From contig JANQEY010000077.1 in NCBI GenBank assembly GCA_028278125.1, positions 1 to 56,302 of the forward strand: a stretch of DNA of 56,302 nucleotides. Reading direction: 5' to 3'. The position numbers and the translations under genes were made by a program. The stretch comes from a bacterium (GTDB lineage: Bacteria > Electryoneota > Electryoneia > Electryoneales > Electryoneaceae). Positions 44,810-54,160 of this stretch are shown piece after piece. Every line of letters starts with the position of its first letter. Position 1 is the first letter of the stretch. A model generated the notes under the pieces. That model was not told where the DNA came from and searched no databases. It worked only from the letters and a program-made list of their open reading frames with translations.

Positions 44810-44999
44810 CCTGGACGCGGATTCCAGGATTCTGTTGGCGTAACCGTGTGAAGACTCAAGTCAACCGTGATCACATCAGTTCAGCAGTCAGCCAGTTATT
44901 TCACGGGTCCACCTCCGTGTTGAAGATGATACCATCTAAAAGGCTGAAGTGTTCCTTTTGTGCTCTCCGGGGACACAATAATTACGGAATAAGTCCAGG
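44810..44999 (-). ncRNA. Candidate structured non-coding RNA
   Basis: A 190-nt non-coding block, clearly less AT-rich than its flanks, closed by pairing of its ends: CCTGGAC (44810-44816) with GTCCAGG (44993-44999), then ATTCC (44821-44825) with GGAAT (44986-44990). Internal helices: GTGT..CC/GG..ACAC (44949-44976), AGATG/CATCT (44924-44937, 4-nt loop), CACGG/CCGTG (44902-44919) and TGTGA/TCACA (44847-44875). CCGTG recurs three times and could swap partners. The strand is assigned from a promoter-like pair at 45030-45057 and a terminator at 44735-44785. No signature of tmRNA, SRP RNA, RNase P or a common riboswitch was seen; a 6S-like RNA is possible. Confidence 0.5.
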
Positions 45000-45029
45000 A
45001 CAATATGGACATTACTGAGTATTTCTTCT

Positions 45030-45057
45030 TGGATAATTTTAATAATCATATAGTCAA
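45030..45057 (-). promoter_or_regulatory. Candidate promoter for the ncRNA
   Basis: On the minus strand TTGACT (45052-45057) and TATCCA (45030-45035) are 16 nt apart. The predicted start is near 45023, 24 nt before the first helix. The -10 box is weak. Confidence 0.45.
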
Positions 45058-45061
45058 CAGC

Positions 45062-45116
45062 GAGATTGCTTCGCTTCCCCACCACGGTGGGTAAGCTCGC
45101 AACGACACCTATAACC
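45062..45116 (-). repeat. Dispersed palindromic repeat, copy 3 (inverted)
   Basis: The minus strand begins GGTTATAGGTGTCGTTGCG, matching copy 1 at 24862 over 21 nt, and ends GAAGCAATCTCG. The centre differs: CTT-a-CCCACC-gt-GGTGGG-g-AAG, a new hairpin between conserved arms. It lies between znuA-like and ncRNA loci. Confidence 0.8.
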
Positions 45117-45202
45117 TAAACATGGTTGGCATAGCAATGATATTAATAGCTTTGATAAGGTCGGGATCGTTACAACACTAATGATTGTTTCTGGATTTGC
45201 TT

Positions 45203-46153
45203 CTAATTCTCTCCAAGAGCATCACAAATCGCCCGAACATTATATTTCATGTAATCAATATAATTTTCAGCCAAGCTTCCCGGTTCACCCAACGATCCGG
45301 TATAAACAGGCACCAGTTTTGTTCCCGTATCATCAGCGACACGTTCAGCAATTGTCGGATTTACGGTTTTCCCCACAAATACGGCCTTGACACTAAGCTC
45401 CGAAATAGTATCAACTATTTCAGCCAATTCTTTCGCAGAAGGTTCAGCCAGGGTACTGTAACCCGGGATAATTGCCCCGGCAACTTTAAATCCATACCGT
45501 TTCGCAAACCAGCCGAATACGTTGTGGTCAGCGACAATAATCCTGTCTTTTTCAGGGATCTTTTCTACCTGTTCTGTAATCCATTTATCGAGGCTGTCAA
45601 GTTTTGTGATATAATCTGATCCATTTTCCAGGTAGACGGATTTTTCTCCCGGAATTGATTTGATCATAGCTTTTTCTATTCGCGCTACCCACCTGGCAAC
45701 AACTTTCGGATCCATCCAGGAATGAGGATCAACCTGGTGAACATGACCGTGATCATGGTCATGGTGACTTTCAGTTTCATTCTCCGGCAACAGAATTCCA
45801 GGTAATCCGTCTGAAAGTGATAAAACCACAGCGTTATCGTTTACATTGGATAACAATGGTTTGAAATTATCCTCCAGTCCAAGCCCATTAAGAAATATCA
45901 CATCCGCATCTGCAATCAGTGCAGCATCTGATGGAACAGCTTCAAAACCATGAGGATCAATCCCCGGGGGCAGGAGAACAGACAGGTTTGCTGTATCACC
46001 TATGACATTCCTGACAACATCACCAACCATGGATGTACTGGCTACTATTTTCAGGGAATTCTTTTTATGTTTATCCTCTATTGAACCACACCCGATTACT
46101 ACTGACAAAGAGATTATCATCAGCAAGTAAATCACCTTCAATCTTCGGAACAT
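45203..46153 (-). CDS. ZnuA-like metal ABC transporter substrate-binding lipoprotein
   Basis: A 316-residue cluster A-I solute-binding protein. The lipobox VIGC places the lipidated Cys at residue 22. The mature protein shows KIVASTSMVGDVVRNV, PPGIDPHGFEAVPSD (first metal His), a His/Asp-rich loop ESHHDHDHGHVHQVDPH (typical of zinc rather than manganese binders), VADHNVFGWFAKRYGF (third His) and the final acidic ligand region. It should capture Zn2+ in the periplasm for an ABC importer. No permease or ATPase is next to it, so the importer is encoded elsewhere. A good promoter is visible upstream. Confidence 0.92.
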   Translation of the reverse strand: MFRRLKVIYLLMIISLSVVIGCGSIEDKHKKNSLKIVASTSMVGDVVRNVIGDTANLSVLLPPGIDPHGFEAVPSDAALIADADVIFLNGLGLEDNFKPLLSNVNDNAVVLSLSDGLPGILLPENETESHHDHDHGHVHQVDPHSWMDPKVVARWVARIEKAMIKSIPGEKSVYLENGSDYITKLDSLDKWITEQVEKIPEKDRIIVADHNVFGWFAKRYGFKVAGAIIPGYSTLAEPSAKELAEIVDTISELSVKAVFVGKTVNPTIAERVADDTGTKLVPVYTGSLGEPGSLAENYIDYMKYNVRAICDALGEN

Positions 46154-46206
46154 TCTAACTCCATTGCAGTAACTAAGTAAAAAATCCGATGTATATTATG
46201 CCATTG

Positions 46207-46243
46207 ATTGTAATTGACTGATTAATATCTTTCAAGATCTAAT
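46207..46243. promoter_or_regulatory. Overlapping divergent promoters (znuA-like and methyltransferase)
   Basis: Minus strand: TTGAAA (46230-46235)-N17-TACAAT (46207-46212), toward the metal-binding lipoprotein. Plus strand: TTGACT (46214-46219)-N18-TCTAAT (46238-46243), toward the methyltransferase. The two overlap, so polymerases would compete, and one regulator could control both genes. Confidence 0.65.
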
Positions 46244-46283
46244 GAAATTTAGTTAGAGATCAATCATTTCAGGAGTTTTTCCC

Positions 46284-46847
46284 ATGCCGCATTCTCATGA
46301 AGATCACATTTGTCCCCCCTCAGTTGCCAAATGGCTCAACCTGCCTCTTCGTAAGCTGTTGGAAAATCCTCGCAAGTTGATGAAAGATTATGTAAAGGAA
46401 GGTGATACAGCAATTGATTTTGGCTGTGGAGGTGGATTTTTTACTGTTGAACTTTCCAGGATGGTTGGCAACGGCGGCAAGGTTTATGCCGTAGATTTAC
46501 AACCTGAAATGCTTGAGATTACACGCAAGTTCACCCGAAGGAAAAAGGCTCTTGATAATATTTTCCTGCACCAGTGCGAGACAGATTCGATCGGCCTGGA
46601 CGATGTTCAATCAGATTTTTTTCTGGCTGCTTATGTAGTACATGAAACAATGGACAGCGATAGATTTTTTGAAATGTCAGCAGAACTGATGAAACCGGGT
46701 AGTTATATGCTGGTGCTGGAGCCGAAAGGTCATGTTTCTAAGGAAATATTCGAAACTACGAAAAGAGAAGCATTGTCAAATAGTTTAAAAATAGAAAAAG
46801 CTTATACCAGTATCACAACAAGAGGGATGGTTTTACGAAAAGAATAA
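46284..46847 (+). CDS. Class I SAM-dependent methyltransferase
   Basis: A 187-residue Rossmann-type methyltransferase of the UbiE/Methyltransf_25 kind. Motif I is AIDFGCGGGFFTVELS (about residues 47-62), motif II region KVYAVDLQPEMLEI, and post-motif DFFLAAYVVHETMD. The N-terminus MPHSHEDHICPPSVAKWLN, rich in His and with a Cys, is usual for this subgroup. The substrate is unknown. The gene is divergent from the zinc-binding lipoprotein with overlapping promoters, hinting at co-regulation by a metal. AGGAG precedes the ATG. Confidence 0.88.
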   Translation: MPHSHEDHICPPSVAKWLNLPLRKLLENPRKLMKDYVKEGDTAIDFGCGGGFFTVELSRMVGNGGKVYAVDLQPEMLEITRKFTRRKKALDNIFLHQCETDSIGLDDVQSDFFLAAYVVHETMDSDRFFEMSAELMKPGSYMLVLEPKGHVSKEIFETTKREALSNSLKIEKAYTSITTRGMVLRKE

Positions 46848-46871
46848 TTCCCGAATATTTGTGATGTAGTT

Positions 46872-49800
46872 TTATTTGTCCAGGATACTCCTGACTTTAT
46901 CCAGAAGGAATTGTGGTTTAAACGGTTTCGCCATGTAGTTGAATTCCTCTTCAAGAACCCCCTGCTGTGCGAGCATTTCCTCTGAATATCCAGAAATAAA
47001 CAGCACCTTTATCTCTTTCCAGCAACTTAACATTTTGTCTACAAGATCACGTCCACTCATGTTCGGTAACACCACATCAGTGATTACAAGGTCGACCGGT
47101 TTTTCCATACTGTTGCTTTTGACCAGCGCCTCTTCAGCGGAAGAGCAGGCGTAAACCTGGTATCCGAATCTCTCGAGTGAACGAGTTGTGAGATTTCTAA
47201 CTGTTTCTTCATCTTCCACCAGGAGGACGGTCTCGGTTCCCTGTCTGTCAGCGGTCTCTTTTTCTTCTTCCTGCTCAGCAACATCAGCACCTCTGAATAC
47301 CGGCAGGAATATCTTAAAAGTAGTGCCTTCATCTATGACACTATGGCAGACTATGCTTCCTTTATTCTGTTTTACTATTCCATATACAGTTGACAATCCG
47401 AGACCGGTTCCTTTTTCCTTCGATTTAGTTGTAAAAAACGGTTCAAATATCTTTGTGGCAGTGTCCCTGTCCATTCCCATTCCATTGTCTGAAATGGTAA
47501 CGAGGATAAATTCGCCGAACATCGGTTGTGAAAACATCCCACCAGTTGTTTCTTTCTGCGTGATATTTTCTGTCGTAATTGTAAGCTTTCCGCCTTTCGG
47601 CATAGCATCACGGGCATTTACAGCCAGGTTTACGATGACCTGTTCCATCTGACCTGGATCTACCTTCACAGGATAGAGGTTTTCTTCTTTCTCGAATTTG
47701 AGTTCTACATCCTCTCCGATCAGTCGTCTTAGAATTTTTTCCATATTGACAAGGATGTCATTCAGGTTGACAATCCTGGGTTGAATAACCTGTTTTCTGC
47801 TGAAGGCCAGTAACTGGCGGGTCAGGTGGGCAGCCCTGTCGGCTGTATCAAGTATCAAGTTTACATCTTTGGAGATTGGACTGTTTTCATCGAGGTTAAG
47901 CAGAATTAATTCTGAAGTACCGGTTATTGCCGTCAAAAGGTTATTAAAATCGTGTGCTATTCCACCCGCCAGCCGCCCAATCGATTCCATTTTCTGAGCC
48001 TGAAGCAACTGCGCTTCCAGTTGACGCTGCTCAGAAACATCCCTCATAACTGATTGTGTTGCTATCCTGCCCTGGTATTCAGCAATACTCCCCAATGTTT
48101 CAACCTCGAATATCGTTCCATTTTTCCTGCAAGCTTTAAAATGATAATGGGAAATTTCTTTCTGCCCGGTTTGACGTAGATCTATTTCATTGAATACCTC
48201 TTTCAGACTGTCTTCAGCAACAAAATTATCTATCTGCAATCCGATCGGTTCACCGGGATGATCATAACCAAACATATCCGCAAATCTCTGGTTGCAGAAT
48301 TTTATCTCGTTGTCCTGAACAATACACATCCCCTCGAGGCTGTTTTCTACAATATTCCGGTATTTCTCTTCACTTTTCAGCAATGCGTTTCCAGCTTTGA
48401 TCCTGGAAATAATGCCACCGACCTGACCAGCTATAGTCTCCAGCGCATTCCTTGCTGAATCGGGGATATCAAGAATTGAATGTGAGGCAATATTTATGCA
48501 GCCAATTACCTTTCCTTCAAATGAGACAGGTATCACAGAGAGGGCTTTGATTCCCTCTTTAACCTCTTCACTTTCCATTGGAAGGTCAAAATCCTGATGC
48601 ATTGAATGGATAGGTTTGGCTGTTAATACTACTTGTGTGTGAGGGGAATCCTGGGGGAATCGTGAAACAGCATTTATAAAGACATCACCAAGACCCTTCG
48701 AGTATTTTAACACAAGGTCTCCCGTCTCTTCTTCAAAAAGATAAACTCCACCTGAGTCCATTCCGGATACTTTGATTCCGGCATCAATACATTTAGCAAG
48801 TGCTGAATCCAGATCGGTTGCATGGCTTAAATCTATTGCAAGTTCTTTTTGGATCAGGGTCAGATTCTCAAGGTTTGTTTTATCCGTTATGTCCAGTATC
48901 ATACCGTCTACATATAACGGATTACCTTCTATGTCGGATATGGGACGTCCCATTTCGTGGAAATGTTTGACCAAACCGTTCTTATGATGAAACCTGTATA
49001 CTATTTCGAAAGGCCGATTATCTTTTAACGCTTCCCTGACCTGGAATACCACCCATGATTTATCGTCATCATGAATGAAGTTCTCAAATGAACAAATTTC
49101 ACCTTCTACTAATTCCTCCTCGCTGTAACCGGTTAATGGATGCAGCATTTGATTAAAAAACTGCATACGATGATTTTCCCGCAGGAAAATCCTGTAGACT
49201 ATACCCGGGATATTTGCTGTCAGGGTCTGGTATTCATCTCGGCTTTGCCTTAAAGACTCTTCTCCCTGTTTTCTTTCAGTTATATCGGTAATCATCAAAC
49301 CGAGGCCATCTCCGAGCTTAAATCCCTTTGACTCCAGGAAAACCTCGCCGTACCAGGGCAGTTTTATTTTATCCTCGGAAAAATGCGGTTCGCCTGTGTC
49401 GATTACCTTCTGATAAACTTCTTCATATTTCTCCTGTCCAAAATCTGAGAAGCTTTTCCCTATTACATCTTCCCTTGTTGTAGAAGGGGGGAGAAAGTCC
49501 AACGCCGCTTTGTTAATTTCTACCAGCGTGAAGTCCGAATCCCAGATTGTGAAGGCTTCGGTGACCGAATCCATAAAGAGCCGGAGTTTTTCCTGGTTAA
49601 AAAGAAGTTTAGAGAGGGTATCCTTATACATGGAGGGATCTGTATCTATACCCCTGAAACCGATAAATTCACCATGGGTGTCAAATATTGGAGAACCGGT
49701 TGTTTCAAGCGGAACCAGGGCATCGTCTTTACCGAGGTAAACATTCTTATAGTTCCTGAATGATTTTTCAGCGGTGAACAGATCTTTAAATTTTTGCTGG

Positions 49801-50585
49801 TCGACCCAGATATCCTCCGATATCAGCAAATCGAATATTGGTTTTTCCAACAGGTCATTCGGGGAATATCCCAGTAGCTCCTTAACACCCGGGCTGCAAT
49901 AAGTAAATTTACCTTCGCTGTCAATTTCCCAGAACCAGTCATTCCGTGTATCTACCAGTGCTCTTAACCGTTCTTCATTTTTACGATAGGAATTTACGAG
50001 TTCGAGTTTAGCCAGGCCAAATCCAACTGATACGGCAGTGTCGAAGAACAATCCTTTTAATTCATTTTCTTTCTCTGGTGATTTCTCAACCATTGCAGAT
50101 AATCTGCCAAAATTTGATTGTTTGTCTTTTATTCCTACTGTCCATATATCACAGCCATTAAACGATCTGTTCCCCGACAACACAGGTTCAATATGTTTAA
50201 TATTTATAACTTCGATCTTATTATCGTAATTGATTTCGGCAGGTTTACTTGTACCGAGGTAATCACGCAGACAATTCTCAAATTCCCTTACATTGCGCTC
50301 AATTCCCGCTTCTGAAATGCTGGTGATTTCACCAAAATTGTTTTCCAGGGTTATCCAGACTGTTTTATACTCGTGAACTTTCAGTAATTCATCGCAGATT
50401 TCCCGCAACATTGGTTCCTTTAGCGACTCATAAATCATTATCCTGTTTATATTTACCCTGGTGTTATTAAAATGGAGAGGGGATTGAAAATCTGTTTTAG
50501 TAATGGAATTGAAACTTTCTACTGTATCAGCGACAGCGTGGTTATCAGAGGCGTGGTGTAATTCATCTCCCGTGGAGGTCTCCAT
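46872..50585 (-). CDS. Large hybrid sensor histidine kinase (multiple PAS, GAF, HisKA, HATPase, REC)
   Basis: A 1237-residue soluble sensor kinase. After an unassigned N-terminal region (about 1-215) come PAS (LRALVDTRNDWFWEID), PAS (LRLFMDSVTEAFTIWD), PAS (ANIPGIVYRIFLREN), GAF (LSHATDLDSALAKCIDAG), PAS (IVENSLEGMCIVQDN), HisKA with His878 in [16 protein letters not shown], HATPase_c (VNARDAMPKGG; DNGMGMD; GTGLGLSTVYG), and receiver with Asp1170 in VITDVVLPN. No transmembrane segment is evident. The ATG at 50585 is set by GGGAGG about 8 nt upstream. The last PAS through receiver align closely with the kinase at 12958. It is an orphan: no response regulator lies nearby, so its target is unknown. 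Confidence 0.95.
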   Translation of the reverse strand: METSTGDELHHASDNHAVADTVESFNSITKTDFQSPLHFNNTRVNINRIMIYESLKEPMLREICDELLKVHEYKTVWITLENNFGEITSISEAGIERNVREFENCLRDYLGTSKPAEINYDNKIEVINIKHIEPVLSGNRSFNGCDIWTVGIKDKQSNFGRLSAMVEKSPEKENELKGLFFDTAVSVGFGLAKLELVNSYRKNEERLRALVDTRNDWFWEIDSEGKFTYCSPGVKELLGYSPNDLLEKPIFDLLISEDIWVDQQKFKDLFTAEKSFRNYKNVYLGKDDALVPLETTGSPIFDTHGEFIGFRGIDTDPSMYKDTLSKLLFNQEKLRLFMDSVTEAFTIWDSDFTLVEINKAALDFLPPSTTREDVIGKSFSDFGQEKYEEVYQKVIDTGEPHFSEDKIKLPWYGEVFLESKGFKLGDGLGLMITDITERKQGEESLRQSRDEYQTLTANIPGIVYRIFLRENHRMQFFNQMLHPLTGYSEEELVEGEICSFENFIHDDDKSWVVFQVREALKDNRPFEIVYRFHHKNGLVKHFHEMGRPISDIEGNPLYVDGMILDITDKTNLENLTLIQKELAIDLSHATDLDSALAKCIDAGIKVSGMDSGGVYLFEEETGDLVLKYSKGLGDVFINAVSRFPQDSPHTQVVLTAKPIHSMHQDFDLPMESEEVKEGIKALSVIPVSFEGKVIGCINIASHSILDIPDSARNALETIAGQVGGIISRIKAGNALLKSEEKYRNIVENSLEGMCIVQDNEIKFCNQRFADMFGYDHPGEPIGLQIDNFVAEDSLKEVFNEIDLRQTGQKEISHYHFKACRKNGTIFEVETLGSIAEYQGRIATQSVMRDVSEQRQLEAQLLQAQKMESIGRLAGGIAHDFNNLLTAITGTSELILLNLDENSPISKDVNLILDTADRAAHLTRQLLAFSRKQVIQPRIVNLNDILVNMEKILRRLIGEDVELKFEKEENLYPVKVDPGQMEQVIVNLAVNARDAMPKGGKLTITTENITQKETTGGMFSQPMFGEFILVTISDNGMGMDRDTATKIFEPFFTTKSKEKGTGLGLSTVYGIVKQNKGSIVCHSVIDEGTTFKIFLPVFRGADVAEQEEEKETADRQGTETVLLVEDEETVRNLTTRSLERFGYQVYACSSAEEALVKSNSMEKPVDLVITDVVLPNMSGRDLVDKMLSCWKEIKVLFISGYSEEMLAQQGVLEEEFNYMAKPFKPQFLLDKVRSILDK

Positions 50586-51058
50586 AAGTTTTCCTCCCAA
50601 CGATTGGCATTGTGGTAATTAAATAAAGTTGTTGCGCATTACGACGTATTTAAATTATCCAATAATGAGAAGTTCCTTTGTTGAATTTACGATTATTTGT
50701 TCACTTATTGAAGATAACATTCTTTTTAGTAAAAGTCTCCAGGGTTTTAAAAAAAACTAACATTTTTATTATTGCTTTGGCCATAGTACTATTCTCATCT
50801 TTGCTATACCTTATAATAATAAAGTCTTTGGCTAATAATTTAACAATGTTTTCCAACTTGAATCATTATTGAAACATGGAAATATTGAGTGTTTCTCTGT
50901 CCCCGCATGATGGATGATAACTAAAAAAGCTAAAAGTACAAGTTGTAAGAACCTGGTAATCATAGATATTTTCGGATGATTCCATTATTTTGTTATTGAG
51001 ATTTTTGCTAAAAGTTACATTTTTTTACGGGATTTTCATCCAGCCCATTGGATACATC
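50586..51058. other. AT-rich divergent intergenic region
   Basis: About 470 nt without a credible gene between the large kinase and the large secreted protein. A 64-codon hydrophobic TTG-initiated frame exists (50678-50872) but lacks a ribosome site. No convincing promoter hexamers or strong palindromes were picked out. Confidence 0.4.
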
Positions 51059-54000
51059 ATGTTTATTAGATTTTTATTGATCATAGTTCTTTCGGTATTA
51101 GTATTCGCTTCACCCTCGTTTACTGAACAGATCGAGATTGATCTGGTTGAACAAATGCCAAACATTCCCTCTCCCTATGAAATGCGGGATTGGAAACTGG
51201 TTACCCTTGGGTATGATTCCCTCGTTTTTGATTTTGACCTGGTGGGTGACTACCTCCCCTTAATCTGGTGGAATCAGAACCCGGTAAATTATCCCGAGCA
51301 TGACAGTTTTGGGCTGGAGACAGTTGTCGGTACACCACGAATCCATTCTGGAGAAGCTATCAACGTTCTTCCTGCTGTTATCAGCGCCACCCTGGTTGGC
51401 GTAGACAAGAGCGATCAGAATGGCGAAAACTGGGTGCTGATGTGTGAAGAGTTTTTCAATAATCGTCCCGAAGAAAATGTTTATCTCAATGGGCCTGTCA
51501 GCCAGAGCGGTAACGACTGGTGGTACGATACAATGCCCAATGTGTTTTTTTACCAGTTGTACGATAATTACAGGGGCACGGGTGATTTTGATTACCAGTT
51601 TACCTCTGTTGCCGACCAGTGGCTCAGGGCTGCGGAAGTAATGGGCGGCGAAACAACTCCCTGGGATTTCCCAAACATGAATCACCGCGCATTTTCACTC
51701 TCCACCATGACACCGCTTGACGAAGGTGTCCGTGAACCGGAAGCTGCCGGAGCACTGGGTTGGATTCTTTACAATGCCTATATCGAAACAGGCGAAGAAC
51801 AATATCGTATCGGCGCCGAATGGTGCCTCGAATTTCTCGACAGCAGGAATACTAATCCTTCTTACGAACTGCAAATGCCCTATGGAGTTTATGCCGCGGC
51901 CCGGATGAACGCTGAACTGGGAACCATGTATGACGTGGAACAGATGGTAAACTGGTGTTTCGAAGTTACCCCTTTACGTAACTGGGGTGCGATAGTGGGT
52001 ACCTGGGGAGACTATGATGTCAGCGGTCTGATCGGTGAAGTATCATTCAACAGCTACGCGTTTATGATGAACGGCTATGAGACCGCCGGCGCGTTGGTTC
52101 CCATGGCAAGATACGATGACCGTTTTACGCGTGCGATCGGCAAATGGGTACTGAATCTCGCCAATGCTTCACGCTTGTTTTATCCGAACTATCTCCCACC
52201 TGAAAACCAAGACAGCGAAGCATGGGCGTACGAGTACGATCCCAATTCCTACATTGGCCACGAAGCTATGAGGGAGGAATTTGGCGGACAAAGTCCATTT
52301 GCCACCGGCGATGCCATAAACGGAGGCTGGGGATATACCAACCTGGTTCTCTATGGATCATCACACGTGGGGATTCTTGGAGGAATTATCGACACGACAA
52401 ACGTCTCGAAAATCCTCCAGCTTGATATGTTGAAAACAGATTATTTCCAAAACAATGCTTACCCTACTTATCTCTACTTCAATCCCTACGAAAACGAACA
52501 GATTGTTGAGATTGACCTGGGAGATGACACCTACGATCTTTACGACGCTGTCTCGAATGATTTGTTTTCCTACGGTGAGAGCGGGATAACTGAAATAACG
52601 ATTCCCGGTGATGAAGCGATCCAGGTAGTCCTGGCACCTGCAGGAGGTGTAGTCACATATTACCTCGACCAGATGAAGATAGATGATGTTGTTGTCGATT
52701 ACAATTCCGGTCAGCAGGTTGATAATTATCCTCCACGTATCAAAAGCCTTGCAGCTGATCCGAACCCGGTTTTTATGGAGGATGAAACGACTGTCTATTG
52801 CTCCGCTGAGGACAGGGATTTTGATAACCTGACATACAACTGGTCAGCGGATGATGGGGACATCCAGGGTAACGGTTCAGAGGTAACCTTTATCCCCCCA
52901 CTCTATGCCGTTGAGGTGATGATAACCTGTGTTGTTGAAGATGGAAATGAAAGCTCTGACACGAGTGTTGTGGTAATCGACGTGCTCGACAATCGTCCCC
53001 CGGATATATCTTCCATCACCGCCGACCCGGAAATTCTCAATACCGGGGACACATCCACATTGACATGTATAGCTACGGATCTCGATGGTGATTCCCTATT
53101 ATATGCCTGGTCTTCTGTGGAAGGTGAAATAATTGGAGAGGGTTTCGTTGTCGAATGGACCGCACCCATGAGTTATGGCTTCCACTATGTTTCCTGCACT
53201 GTTTCCGATGAGGGCACGCAGGATATTGACAGTGTAGGCATTGTGGTGGGCAGCAGGGTTGGTTACTACTCTTTTCATGGGAATGGCTTCGATCAAAGCG
53301 GATTTGATAATCATGGGGAGGTTATAGAAGCTGTTCCAACAGAGGATCGTTTCGGCAATCCCAATACAGCGTTTTATTTTGACGGTGAAAATGACCATAT
53401 CCGGATTCCGGTAAACCAGTCACTAAATTTCCAGGAAGAGATATCCCTGAATTTCTGGATGAATGTAGCCCAGCACCCTGACGGAGAATCGTTTCCTATA
53501 TCCCATGGAAGCTGGGAAAATCGCTGGAAGGTTTCGATTATCCCGAACCACCATCTTCGCTGGACGCTAAACACCGACAATGGCATAATCGACCTGGACT
53601 CCGATACGATTATCGAGGAGGACACCTGGTACAATATCACTGTCACATTTGGAAATGGGCAGGCAAAGATTTACCTGGATGCCGAGCCTGACGCATCACG
53701 TGATCACACCGGGGTAATAAATCAATCCAACATCGACCTGACTATCGGACAGATATTGCCTGGAAACACCCAGTATAATTTTAATGGTATTATTGATGAT
53801 GTTATGATTTATAACCGGGTACTGTCAGATGAAGAGATTATCGAATTGTACAACAGGACTGCAGTAGAGAATCTGGCAGGCGACAAAATTTTGCCATCAG
53901 AGTTCGTCCTTCATCAGAATTATCCCAACCCATTTAACTCTTCAACAACTATCACCTATAGCCTACCTGTTCAAGCTGATGTAAATATCGAGGTGTTTAA

Positions 54001-54160
54001 TATTAGTGGCCGGCTTGTAAACACCTTACTTCACACAAAGAAATCAGCCGGAACCTATATTACGCGATGGGATGCCGGGGAGTCCTCATCCGGGATATAT
54101 TTTATCCGTATGGATGCAGGAAGTTATCACTATGTGAGAAAAGTAGTTTTAATTAAATAA
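51059..54160 (+). CDS. Large secreted multidomain protein: glycosidase-like, Ig-like, LamG, T9SS sorting domain
   Basis: A 1033-residue exported protein (start at 51059; a longer frame from 50990 puts a second hydrophobic block in front). After the signal peptide, about residues 20-545 resemble an (alpha/alpha) toroid of glycoside-hydrolase type (AGALGWILYNAYIETGEEQ, RIGAEWCLEFLDSR, YGVYAAARMNAELG). About 555-730 are two Ig/PKD-like domains (PPRIKSLAADPNPV; PPDISSITADPEIL). About 734-934 are a LamG/concanavalin-type lectin domain (YYSFHGNGFDQSGFDNHGE, FYFDGENDHIRI). The last 85 residues are a type IX-like sorting domain (YPNPFNSSTTITYSLP; terminal YVRKVVLIK). The layout suggests secreted polysaccharide binding or degradation. 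Catalytic residues cannot be named. Confidence 0.88.
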   Translation: MFIRFLLIIVLSVLVFASPSFTEQIEIDLVEQMPNIPSPYEMRDWKLVTLGYDSLVFDFDLVGDYLPLIWWNQNPVNYPEHDSFGLETVVGTPRIHSGEAINVLPAVISATLVGVDKSDQNGENWVLMCEEFFNNRPEENVYLNGPVSQSGNDWWYDTMPNVFFYQLYDNYRGTGDFDYQFTSVADQWLRAAEVMGGETTPWDFPNMNHRAFSLSTMTPLDEGVREPEAAGALGWILYNAYIETGEEQYRIGAEWCLEFLDSRNTNPSYELQMPYGVYAAARMNAELGTMYDVEQMVNWCFEVTPLRNWGAIVGTWGDYDVSGLIGEVSFNSYAFMMNGYETAGALVPMARYDDRFTRAIGKWVLNLANASRLFYPNYLPPENQDSEAWAYEYDPNSYIGHEAMREEFGGQSPFATGDAINGGWGYTNLVLYGSSHVGILGGIIDTTNVSKILQLDMLKTDYFQNNAYPTYLYFNPYENEQIVEIDLGDDTYDLYDAVSNDLFSYGESGITEITIPGDEAIQVVLAPAGGVVTYYLDQMKIDDVVVDYNSGQQVDNYPPRIKSLAADPNPVFMEDETTVYCSAEDRDFDNLTYNWSADDGDIQGNGSEVTFIPPLYAVEVMITCVVEDGNESSDTSVVVIDVLDNRPPDISSITADPEILNTGDTSTLTCIATDLDGDSLLYAWSSVEGEIIGEGFVVEWTAPMSYGFHYVSCTVSDEGTQDIDSVGIVVGSRVGYYSFHGNGFDQSGFDNHGEVIEAVPTEDRFGNPNTAFYFDGENDHIRIPVNQSLNFQEEISLNFWMNVAQHPDGESFPISHGSWENRWKVSIIPNHHLRWTLNTDNGIIDLDSDTIIEEDTWYNITVTFGNGQAKIYLDAEPDASRDHTGVINQSNIDLTIGQILPGNTQYNFNGIIDDVMIYNRVLSDEEIIELYNRTAVENLAGDKILPSEFVLHQNYPNPFNSSTTITYSLPVQADVNIEVFNISGRLVNTLLHTKKSAGTYITRWDAGESSSGIYFIRMDAGSYHYVRKVVLIK

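Noticed and set aside
44810..44999. tmRNA, SRP RNA or RNase P identity for the structured block
   Set aside because: No tRNA-like ends with TTCGA arm, no SRP GGAAGGAAGCAGC-type loop and no RNase P core motifs were seen.
50678..50872. 64-residue hydrophobic open frame on the plus strand
   Set aside because: TTG start, no ribosome site, very AT-rich non-coding DNA; hydrophobicity is expected from base composition.
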